A stretch of DNA of 64,000 bases from Mikania micrantha (lineage: Eukaryota; Streptophyta; Magnoliopsida; Asterales; Asteraceae), in contig CM018690.1 of the NCBI GenBank assembly GCA_009363875.1, positions 18,245,692-18,309,691 on the forward strand. Direction: 5' to 3'. The notes below the pieces were generated by a model. It saw only the letters and a program-made list of their open reading frames with translations, was not told the DNA's origin and ran no database searches. How positions within the stretch are numbered: the stretch's first letter is position 1; every line of letters begins with the position of its first letter. The position numbers were made by a program, and so were the translations under genes. Shown one piece after another: positions 46,481 through 56,785 of the stretch.

Positions 46481-48014
46481 CACTAACACACTTATGGATA
46501 TTATGTTAAGAATAAAAATACTCCTTAATTATTAAAGTGTTTAAAAATTAATTCTATGTTGATAATATTAATAATCTTAAATTACCATAGTATTTAGTTA
46601 TCAATATTATTAAATTATTTTTTCTATATTAAAATTATCATTTTCCGACAAGTTTTTGACGAAATTCAAAAGTATCACTTTCAAACTAGTTTAATAAACC
46701 CAAATAACATAATTTTTTTAGGTCGTTTGAAACTTAAAACTTTTTCCGACTAGTTTCCGACAATATATAAAAAATATCACCCCATCAATTTTTTTATTTT
46801 ATCGTTTTATTCATTCACCGAATTTTTTTACATTTAGTCGGAATATTATCGGAATTTTAGTACCTTTTCCGACAAGTTTCCAACAACATTTAAAAATTAC
46901 ATTTAAAACTAGTTTAATAATCGGAAAATAATATAAACTAGTTTAATATAACTAAATAATATATATTTTTTCGTTTGTTGGAAATTTAATCCGTTTACCG
47001 ACAAATTTTTGACAAAAGTTAAAAAACTAAATAATATAATTTTTTTTGTTTGTTGGAAATTTAATCCATTTACCGACAAGTTTCTGACAAAAGTTTAAAA
47101 AAATCAACTATTTTCTTTTAGAACTAGTTTAATATAGCTAAATGATATAATTTTTTTTGTTTGTCGGAAACTTTTCGGAAATTTAATCCGTTTACCAAAA
47201 AGTTTCCGACAAAAGTTAAAAAAACCAACTATTTTCGTTTAAAACTAGTTTAAAATTGCTAAATAATATAATTTTCTTTTTGTTCGTGTGAAATTTGTAG
47301 GAAACTTCCGTTTCTGACAAAATAAAAAATTTATTCTACTAAGTCCAAATATTAAATTGTGTCGGTAATTCATTGGAATTGAGTCGGAATTGAAATTGAA
47401 TCACCGACCGGTTAGTGACAAATTTATTTTTGGTAGCTATTTTGTCGGAATAATATAGGAAATGTTTGTGTTATATTTTTTTTTTGGTAATACGTCGTTA
47501 TTTTATAGGAAATTGTATTTGTCGGTAATTCGTAGGAACATTTTGTAGGAAACTTGAGTGTTTTCTAGTAGTGATCCTTATTTATTTTATAACTAGCATT
47601 ATAAACCCATGTATTACATTACATTGTTGAATAATTATAACATGTTATAAATAATAATTTTTATAAGAATCTATATTTTAGATTTATCAACTATTGGTGA
47701 AATAAGAAATGTGAGTATCTAAAAATTATAAAACAAATAAAAAATATATTCAATAATTATATAATTATATTTTAAGATAATGTATAATTTAAATCTTATC
47801 ATAGTCTACCAAGTTTTAGTAAAGTAGTAAATTATTAGAATAAGAAGATATATACTCTTCAATATATATTTATTATAAATTGTTAAAATAATTAGGAGAG
47901 AGATGCGGAAAAACAAATTTCAGATATCACCAGGATGTAACACGTTTCATCTAAATATATTTCTTTACTAGAGTAGGTAGATTACATTAAAGTTCAAACT
48001 ATAAGTTTTTTATA

Positions 48015-49544
48015 GGGAAAATCACCAAAATGGCCGTTTGACCGGTCAAATAAGCAAAACTAACCATTGACCATAAAAGTCACGATTCTAGCCTTTGACC
48101 GGAAAAAAATCGCTGACGGGGCGATTGTTCATGGAAAAAAATCGCTGATTTGTCATTGCATTCCAACATCAGCGATTTGTTTCGCCTAGTCAGCGATATT
48201 TTGGTGGTGAGTCAGCGATTAAACTTGGTCACCGGATCGCTGACATGGAATTATATGTTAAAAAAATTAAGCCTCAATTATAAGTCAGCGATTTTTACAT
48301 TGAGTCAACGATTTTATGCCCTATAATATCGCTGACGTGGACAAAATTTATTATTAAAATAATGTAAAAATTCAAAATTTAAAAAATTAAAATTTAAAAT
48401 TATAGGAATTAGTTAGAAAATTAAATAAGAATTATAGAGTAAATTAAAAATTATTTTTTAAAAAGACAAATTATTCATTCATATTTAAGATAATAAAATA
48501 TTAAAGTATAAATTAAAAAATAAATATTTAACGTATAAGAATTTTACAAAAACTAAAAAAATATAACATTATTAAAGTATAAATTATTAAAATTTAAAAT
48601 TATTAATAAAAATAAAAAAAATCGTTAGTTATTATAATTTTTTAAAAATTCAAGAGATTTTTTTATTTACATTTTTATAAATTTTCTTGGCCAAATTCTT
48701 TCCCGAGGCGAGTTTTTCGTTAATCTAGGCGATATGTTTGGTTTCGAGGCGATTTGATGAGACAATTGTGACACCGTATATTCCCGAGGCGAAATTATGT
48801 TATTCTAGGCGATCAGATATGACTATATTATCGTTCGGGTACAAATTTGGATTCCCTAGGCGATATGTTTGGTTTCGAGGCGATCAGATGTGACTAAAAA
48901 AAGTTATAAACGAGCGACAAAATTTTCAATTTTTAAAATAGTTCTGTTATAATTTTTTTCTATTAAATATAGTTTATATGTAATTCAATATTTTAAAATA
49001 TTTTTTAAATACTAATGCCGTTTGTAAAAAATATATGTTATAAAAACATTTTTCTATTAAATCAAAATACCTTTTTTATTTTTTAAATTTTAAAAAAATT
49101 ATCTAAAAAATTACTTAAAGTAAAAGCTGACTAGGCGATTTTTTGGCAAGAAAAAATCGTTGATGTGTCATCATAAAATCGTCGACGTGGCATATTCTTT
49201 TATTTTTATTTTGGCGATTTTATCCCATAAAAAATCGCTGACTAGGCGATTTTATCCCCCCATAATATCGCTTACTTGGCGACGGCTTTGACAAGTCAAC
49301 GATTTTATCTATCATAACATCGCTGACGAGGCGATTGTTTGACAACTAGGCGATTTTATCTCATTAAATATCGTTGACGAGGCGATTTGTTAACAACTAA
49401 GCGATTTTATCTCATAAAATATCGCCGTCAGCGATTTTTTGCCAAATGGCATAACCTGATTGGCTGGTTTTTATAGAAAAGTGGAAATTAAATGGCTAGT
49501 ATGTTAATTTGACTGGTCAACCCGGCTATTTTGGTGATTTTCCC
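48015..49544. mobile_element. Mutator-like element with GCGAT/ATCGC word arrays, 1530 bp
   Basis: Perfect 9-bp duplication TTTTTTATA at 48006-48014 and 49545-49553. Terminal inverted repeats of about 36 bp, beginning GGGAAAATCACCAAAAT and continuing (G/A)GCCG then TTGACC(G/A)GTCAAA. Inside, about thirty copies of ATCGCTGAC, GTCAGCGAT or AGGCGATTTT are scattered on both strands in two blocks (48105-48330, 48700-49450), separated by an AT-rich core. No transposase ORF. The 9-bp duplication with TIRs points to the Mutator superfamily. Confidence 0.85.
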
Positions 49545-50349
49545 TTTTTTATATACGAGTTCTCCTTAGTGTGGGTGACCTATTGTCCTATTGTATATGC
49601 TAGCATAATTAATTTCACCTATATATTTAATCACGAATTCATTGCTTGCGTTTATCTTGAATAGTTTAGTGACAAGGAACATTCATTTTCACATCATAAT
49701 TCATATATTAGAACTCATCACTAATTCTTCACAAGAATAAACATTTGAAACAATGAAATATTTGAAATTTTATAAAGGGGGTACAACAAATAACATATGG
49801 TATATCTTATTAGTTTCAATTAACCCTCTCTCCTCGGGAAAATTTGCTTTTTATTTTTTTATCATGGCCATAATCTATAAGAGAATCATTGTTTAACAAG
49901 TATTTTGCATGATTAATATAACCATGGTTTAACTTAAATCTGTATATAGTTGTAAATTTTACAACTGGAATGAAACTTTTTAAATAATTAATATTTTACG
50001 ACAAATTAACATAAATTTGCATATGATCCCAAATTTACATAAATGTGCATAAGTTATTATTTATGAATAATTATTAGTATGTTGTAAAATATTTCGTTAT
50101 AAATATTTTGACAAATTTTAACAGCATTATATAATACCTAAAGTATCCTAAATTTAACTCAGGTGAGTTAGGGCTTGACTTAACTGTATACATTTTATTA
50201 AAAGAATAACTGAAATTTTCAACGTTAATTTGTGTTGAAGACACTATTTATAATAATGATAACATGAAGGAAGTTAATTAATTTTTAACAGGTTGAAAAA
50301 AAAAAACAATTAAAGAGAAGCATGAAGATGAAAAGATAGAGGATAGTAA

Positions 50350-50770
50350 GGGGTTGTTTGTTTGCATCTGAATGGCATTAATAGGTTACCTTTGAATGGT
50401 TCATAACCTCATAATCATTCAGACTTAGGGTTACCTCATAACCATTCAGACTTAGGGTTACATCATAACCATTCAGAGGTTATGAACCATTACAAACCTC
50501 TTAACCATTCAGACTTAAGGATACTTTTTAACCATTCACATGCTATGAACCATTAAAAGGTAGGCTCTGAGTGAGATTACGAGGCTACCTCCGAATGGTT
50601 CATAACTCTTAACCATTCAGACTTAGGGTTACCTCTTAACCATTCAGAGGTTATGAACCATAACCAACATCTTAACCATTCAGACTTAATGATACTTTTT
50701 AACCATTCATATGCTATGAACCATTAAAGAGTAGTCTCTGAGTAGGATTAAGAGGCTACCAAACAGGGCC
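50350..50770. mobile_element. PIF/Harbinger (Tourist-like) MITE, 421 bp
   Basis: 3-bp duplication TAA at 50347-50349 and 50771-50773. Ends GGGGTTGTTTGTTTGC and, on minus, GGCCCTGTTTGGTAGCC. The interior is two imperfect ~180-bp copies in tandem (from about 50385 and 50580), each containing GAATGGTTCATAAC, AACCATTCAGACTTA and its inverted form TTATGAACCATT. Confidence 0.85.
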
Positions 50771-51647
50771 TAACTCGTGTTCCCTTAGGTGATATAACGA
50801 GATGCAATAAAATAAGGATATCACAAGATGACACATGTCTATTAGTTATTAATTTGTATAAATGCAATATTTAAATAAACATAAAAAACTTTTTTCTATT
50901 TTTTCAATTATTTAGAATCAAAGCTTTAAATTTTTTAATACTAATAATTACTATGGGTGTATATCGGTTAATTTTTATTTGTAACCAAAAACAAACTGAA
51001 TTTGGAGTATTGTTAACCGAACTAAATTGAATTTGATTCAGGTAAGGCTAAAAACCTAATAAATCAATAAAAAAATCAAATAAAGTTGTTACAATCGAAC
51101 CAATCGAAAAAATAGAATTTACCAAACCGAACAAATTTCTTTGTGACTTTAGTTTCTTAGGATAAACTGATTAAATGTTGTTAACCAATAAGAGTTGGGA
51201 ATTGGAACTTTCCTAAACACAAGATTTATTTCTTTTGGAAGAGGTTTGACATCATCAAAATTATTGTTCAAAAAGAGATTTTTTGTTTGTGTGTGCTCTC
51301 AGGACTCAGACTACCAAACAAAAAAAATCAGAAAAAAAAATTAAATCCTAAGTATTGATGAAGACTTTATTCCAACAATCTTAGTAGAATACGTACTCAT
51401 GTGTGAAAACAACTGGTAGCACTTTTTTTTTTGAATTTTTTTTTGATTTTTTTTATTTGTAATATAATTTCATTTTGTCTAAAAATATAGTGTCGGTGTA
51501 TGTAAGTTATAAACTTATAGCCACATGTTCTCGCTCCGCATCTTACATTACTTGAAGTTAGTTTTTTTTCCCCTTTTTTCAATATTTATTTAATATATAT
51601 ATATATATATAATTTAGTTTTTACATAATATTTAACGCAATTATAAA

Positions 51648-51907
51648 GGGTTATTGGATTTAAATACTCTTAATTTTAATATGTTGGCCGACAATGTTTA
51701 TTACCGAGAAAATGTTTAATTGCACTCCCAACTTTTAACTTAGTTTCTGGTATCACTCTCCTTTGTTGTTACACGTTATTAAAAAAATGCCAAATGGAAC
51801 GCCAATGTAAAATGTGTTGAAAGTAGAGAGTGTCACTATACATTTCATCAGTTGTGAGTATTGTCGGCCAATATGTTAAAATTGAGAGTACTTATATCCA
51901 ATAACCC
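51648..51907. mobile_element. MITE with ~45-bp inverted ends and a 9-bp duplication, 260 bp
   Basis: AATTATAAA at 51639-51647 and 51908-51916. Inverted ends begin GGGTTATTGGAT(T/A)TAA(A/G)TACTCT and extend to TTGGCCGACAAT. Short and non-coding. The 9-bp duplication suggests a Mutator-type source. Confidence 0.85.
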
Positions 51908-52480
51908 AATTATAAACAAATATTTTTAATTTTTTTTATATAGACAATACATCTAGAAATAATTTTACTAAACATTGAGTATTTGAGTTACTTTTGATAT
52001 AACTAACTAAATTATTATCCCGTGTATTTTACGGATTTAATATAAAATATTCAACAATTAGTAATAAAAATTTAAAAATTTTAAAAGGATGTTTTAAGAT
52101 AAAATGATTAATTTAGTTACATATTAATGAATACTTTAACTAATAAAAAATAATTAAAAACTTTAATAACTATCCAAATCATATATGATCTTTTTGATTT
52201 GTACGTAATAGTTGTTATTTTTAAACTAAGTGATAACAAAACGTTATTCAGTGTTCTGTTAAAGACCAACTTTTATAAATTAATATCCTATATGTTTTAT
52301 GTAATTATTCAAATTTAAACGAATCAAATCAAAAAATAGCGCTAAACATAACGACAAAAAATGTAACTTTCTCCATATTTTTATTTTGCTATTTAAATAA
52401 ATTAAAAAAAAACGATATTGGTTAATAAAAATTTTATTTTTAAAACTATTGTTTACAGTTTATTTTATTTTTATAAAAAA

Positions 52481-53024
52481 CATGATTGTAAAAATCGGCC
52501 TAGGCGCTAGGCGCCCGTCAACTGTCTCGATTTTGGCCTAGGCGGTGCTAGGTTGCCTAGGCGCTAGGTGGTGCTAGGTGGCCTAGGCGCTAGGTGGTGC
52601 TAGGTGGCCTAGGCGGGGTTCAGGCGGCCTAGTCAGATTTTTTTTTTCTAACTTTTTTGACTTTTTTTGACTTTTTTCTGTTAAAAGGGGACTAAATTCA
52701 TGATTATTTAGAAATTTATCAACCAAAAATCATTAATATGTCTCTAAAACATCGAATCCAGCCAGTTAAACATCAAAATTCATCTCTAAACTTTGAACTC
52801 AGTGTTTAAGTTTGCACTTTGAAGTACTTTATTTAGTATATTTAAGTTTATTTTTGAAATTATTTAAAGTATTATATTAAATTATTGATATTAATGTGTG
52901 TATATAATATATATTTGCAAAATTACATATAAAAATTCCAATCCGTATAGCGCCAATTAATCCCGATTAATTCCTAGGCGGTACCTCGCCGCCCGACTAG
53001 CGCCTAGCGACTTTTACAACCATG
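52481..53024. mobile_element. hAT-like element with CTAGGCG arrays, 544 bp
   Basis: 8-bp duplication ATAAAAAA at 52473-52480 and 53025-53032 (low complexity, so less certain). Ends CATGATTGTAAAAATCG and, on minus, CATGGTTGTAAAAGTCG. The left arm has a short tandem array of CCTAGGCGCTAGGTGGTGCT (about 3 copies), mirrored by AGGCGCTAG words in the right arm. Confidence 0.75.
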
Positions 53025-54003
53025 ATAAAAAAATATTTTTTATATAAAACTTGTTTCTTATATAACTTTGATTTTTTATTCTCCAAAAATAAAAAATTTT
53101 CTTATTTAAAAAAAAATTCATATCTTAAAAACTTATTTTAGATGTTTTTCTAATAAAAAGATAAATAATATTATTAGTTATTAGTGTCCTAATTATTTAA
53201 CTAGAAAGAGAACATAATTGTTTAATATGAGAGAATTAAATGAATTTGATCAGAAATTGACATATAACAATATTGTTCTAATATTATGGCAAGTGGAAAA
53301 AAAATTATTTCTTAAATATTAGCAGACCAAAAAAATATACTTTTTGTTGGATAAAACATAATTTTTGGTACAATTAATATATAATTAGAGTAAACTGAAT
53401 AAATTTATATATTCATGTTAAATACTGCAAATTGTTAATTAGAGAAAAACTTAGCTGAATGAAAACTTTAAAAAAAAAAGGCAAGGCTTTCCCATGTCAA
53501 ATTGCTCGAATGAGCGTCGACGAATACATATATCCATTCAAAAATTATTTTAAAAAGGCGAGCTAGACCAACAATTTGAGTCGCTGACACTTAAACACGA
53601 TACAACTTTAACATGTTTCTTGGTTACCTTAACATGTTTCGTGTTTACCCTTAATATTGTTTGTGTCTTATTTATTTGACATGTTAAGACCTGTGCATTT
53701 TCATATCTCTACAAGTAAAACCCCGTTAATCTGTTAAAACCTATTTATAATTTAAATTATAAAATAAATAATATAATAAATACGTGGGTAGCCGAGTATC
53801 TTCCAAGATTTATAATTTTCTAACCCTAGTTTCTTAATAGGTCATTTATAGTGTCAAATGTCGACTGGTGATGTGTTCCTGAACGGGTCATTTTATGTAT
53901 ACATGTTTTAAATGGATCATGTTTGTTTTTGTAAAAACAGACACGATACTTTTTCATGTTATGTTTATGTCTACCCATTTCATATTTCATGTCTTAGTGT
54001 CAG

Positions 54004-54345
54004 GGCTGTTTCTGAGAGATTATGTGCCCTGTGCGAATGCTAAAAATAGGTCTTTATGTGTGCATGTGTGGTAATTAGTTTGTAACTAATTATGAAGTGA
54101 GTTAATTTGATTTTTTGACCTAAATTTTAAATCGTAATAAATTATTGGGTCAAATGTTTAAGGAAAAAGTTTTTCTTTTAGCTTTTATAAAATTCGTAAC
54201 CAGGTTAAATATATTTAAAAAATTGGAATGCAAATTATATGTGTTTATTACGAAATAAATTACTATATACAATATATACAAATTTTTTTGAAAAATTAGG
54301 CCCCCTAAAAAAATGGGTCCTATGCCGTCACACCTCCCGCGCTTG
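54004..54345. mobile_element. hAT-type remnant with GGCCCC subterminal words
   Basis: CAGGGCTGTTTCTGAGAG at the left and AGGCCCCCTAAAAAAATGGG at the right recall the MITE at 5127 and a fragment at 7260-7325. The right terminus seems missing. Confidence 0.4.
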
Positions 54346-55182
54346 CTCTAAGACCTCACTGCTTAGTGTGTCGCGTTTTTCCCGTTATACAGCCCAAGCA
54401 AGAGACACGCCTCCCTGCAAAGATTTTCACAAAAAAAAAATTGAGAGGAAAAGATTAAAAAAAACCGATAAGTCATTCATCATATACCAACAGAAAATTC
54501 AATAAAAACCCGCAAGTAGTTACATAATTTAGATACAAATAGAAGATTGCGGTGTAAATTAGGGACACAAAACACATTAGTAAAGAAAATGTTGTAAGTA
54601 TCGTGTGTGTAAGACAAACACATGAAAGTTAAACATTTATTAACAATAAGAATTATTTTGTCATTTTAAAGGATTTCGAGACATTTTTAAATGTATATAT
54701 GTTGAGGCATGGATGAATGTTAGTAAGGGTCGGGAGGAGAACTGTCCCTCTTTTTCTGCATTAGGAATGTTAATTTTTCGGTTGAGAAGCTAAAAATTTT
54801 TCACATTAGCCATTGGTGTAGTAAACTTAGTGACAATAAGTATTGGTCTTGAAAGAACCTTGAGAGCTTGCGATAGTCTCGACTTAGATGAATCGCAAAA
54901 CTTACAAGATTTGTGGTGTGATTATATAGTTGATTCCACTTATTTACTATATGTATGAAAATTATTTACAGTGAGCTTAAGTTGAAAATGTGTCGTTGTG
55001 GTGGTTTGGCTAGTTGTCTTTGTGACCATGGAGTCGAATCTCTAATGTATAAGTTAGTAGAGCATAGCTAGGGTCAAAGGCAGTAGAACATTCAAAATAG
55101 TTGTTAGTGTTTGTGCCTCGCAACTTTTTTATTTTTTTATAACGGCAAATTTATTTTACTCCTAAATTACCCCCAAAACTAA

Positions 55183-55636
55183 CGGGAAAACTTCATAAAA
55201 ATGGAGCCAATTTTTAATTTTGTTCTCATTAAGTTACTCAAACTTTTTTTTGTCTCAATTAAGTCATTTAAGTGGTTTTGGTGTTCTAATCATATGTTTT
55301 TAACCTGAATAGCAGATAATACACGTTAATATAAGTTTGAGTGAATAACTTTATTTTTAAAATAGCTAACTTGGATCAATAATTATGATTTTTAATTAAT
55401 ATCTGACAAAGAACAAAAAATTAATAATTAGTAATTATTGATTCAAGTCAGTCAATTTTTTTTAAAAAATATTCACTCAGATGTATGTAAACATATATTA
55501 CCTGCTATTTAAGTTAAAACCTACGATTAGAACACCAAAATAACTTGATGACTTAATTGGGACCAAAAAAAAAGTTTAAGTGATTTGATTGAAACAAAAT
55601 TAAAAGTTAGCTACATTTTTATAAAGTTGTCTATAA
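55183..55636. mobile_element. Large foldback element, ~450 bp
   Basis: The two halves (about 55183-55395 and 55430-55636) are inverted copies along nearly their whole length: TTCATAAAAATGGAGCCAA against TTTATAAAAATGTAGCTAA (minus), and TGGTGTTCTAATC(A/G)TA against its partner. The centre has about 40 unpaired bases. Possible 9-bp duplication (7 of 9). It could form one long hairpin RNA if transcribed. Confidence 0.75.
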
Positions 55637-56106
55637 ACTAAATTACCTCTTGACCTCTAATTTTAAAAGGTAAAGGTTTTGTGAGCTAGTCCCACATTAG
55701 CTGAAAAAGTTTAAGCTAAATATTTAACTTTTACATACTTAAACCTTAACGTAACCACTTTTTTTTAAGTAAGAAATAAATAAGAAAATAATTGTAGACG
55801 AACCAAAACCCAAGCTTAAATAAACCAATATTTTTATTACTCACAGAACATCCATCCATTTTATCACATCCACATCCTATCAAAAGGTTGGTTGTTGTCA
55901 GCAAGAAATCTGGTAGAGCCCTAAGATGTTGATTGTACACTACGAGTAATAATTTCGTTCACGAGATGTGTTGGGGTTTTGGATGCAAAGGCGTAATTAA
56001 TTGGTTATAAATTGGGGCATTCCTAGAAGCCCATTAGGCCCACCAAATCATATGTCTACTTAATGGATTTTGGTATAAGTAAAGTTAAATTCAAATTTGC
56101 TTCAAA

Positions 56107-56180
56107 GCTCTCGTAGCTCAGTTGGTTAGAGCACCCGTTTAGTAAGCGGGAGGTCTTGAGTTCGACTCTCAACGAGAGCA
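56107..56180 (+). tRNA. tRNA-Thr (anticodon AGU)
   Basis: A 74-base sequence that folds as a complete cloverleaf: acceptor GCTCTCG pairing with CGAGAGC plus discriminator A; D-stem GCTC/GAGC with an AGTTGGTTA loop; anticodon stem CCCGT/GCGGG with loop TTAGTAA (anticodon AGT); five-base variable loop AGGTC; T-stem TTGAG/CTCAA with loop TTCGACT. A-box and B-box promoter elements are intact. There is no intron and CCA is not encoded, as expected for a nuclear gene. A TTTT run about 10 bases downstream fits a Pol III terminator, and CAA motifs precede the 5' end. The A at position 34 (for editing to inosine) is the normal eukaryotic type. Confidence 0.95.
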
Positions 56181-56273
56181 ATATTTACTTATTATTTTGG
56201 ACACTTTTCTACAGTTCTACGCCTGCAGCTTCGGTGATCTACATTCGTTTGCCTTCACTTAGGTGGACTCGGG

Positions 56274-56778
56274 GGTGAGAAAAAACCGAACCAAACGAAT
56301 AACCGAACCGATTTGTTATCTTATTTAAAAATTAATATATATATATATGTGTGTGTATGTTGCTATTTTTATATTTACTTAACGAGATAAAAACACATAA
56401 AGAGTCTATCGTTTGTGATGATAAAGATTTGGATTAAATTATCTCTACCATTTTAAAAGATGAAGATCGTAATTATTTCAAATTTAATTATTTACTTTTG
56501 TTTTTTTTAAATGTAAGAACATGATTATAATTATTTAGTTTTATTTTGATTAGTTGGTGTTTGATCAATTAATTTATGAATTATCTATTGTTAAACATGT
56601 TTTCATTTTTAATATTAAGTGCGAGAGAGAACAAAAAACAAAAAAAAAAGTAAAAAAAACTAGAAAACCGAAACCGACAAAAAAAAACCATAAACCGAAA
56701 ACCAAATGGTTTTTAATAACTAAAAACCGACTATGTCGGTTTCGATTTTAGCCAAAAGCTGAACCGAACACACCTCTA
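56274..56778. mobile_element. Probable hAT element with AACCGAAC words
   Basis: Flanks share ACTCGGG (56267-56273 and 56779-56785). Left GGTGAGAAAAAACCGAACC, right end reading AGAGGTGTGTTCGGTTC on minus. AAACCGA words near both ends resemble those in the nested hAT at 45680. Lies 94 bp downstream of the tRNA gene. Confidence 0.55.
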
Positions 56779-56785
56779 ACTCGGG

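Larger units (their letters stand above)
45248..47573. mobile_element. CACTA (En/Spm-type) transposon, non-autonomous, 2326 bp
   Basis: Ends CACTACCAAAAAAATT and, on minus, CACTACTAGAAAACACT. The flanking trinucleotides are GTC and ATC (2 of 3 match for a 3-bp duplication). Subterminal zones are full of CCGACAAA/TTTGTCGG words, repeated tens of times, typical of CACTA transposase-binding repeats. No transposase ORF. A hAT element is nested at 45680-46282. Confidence 0.85.
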
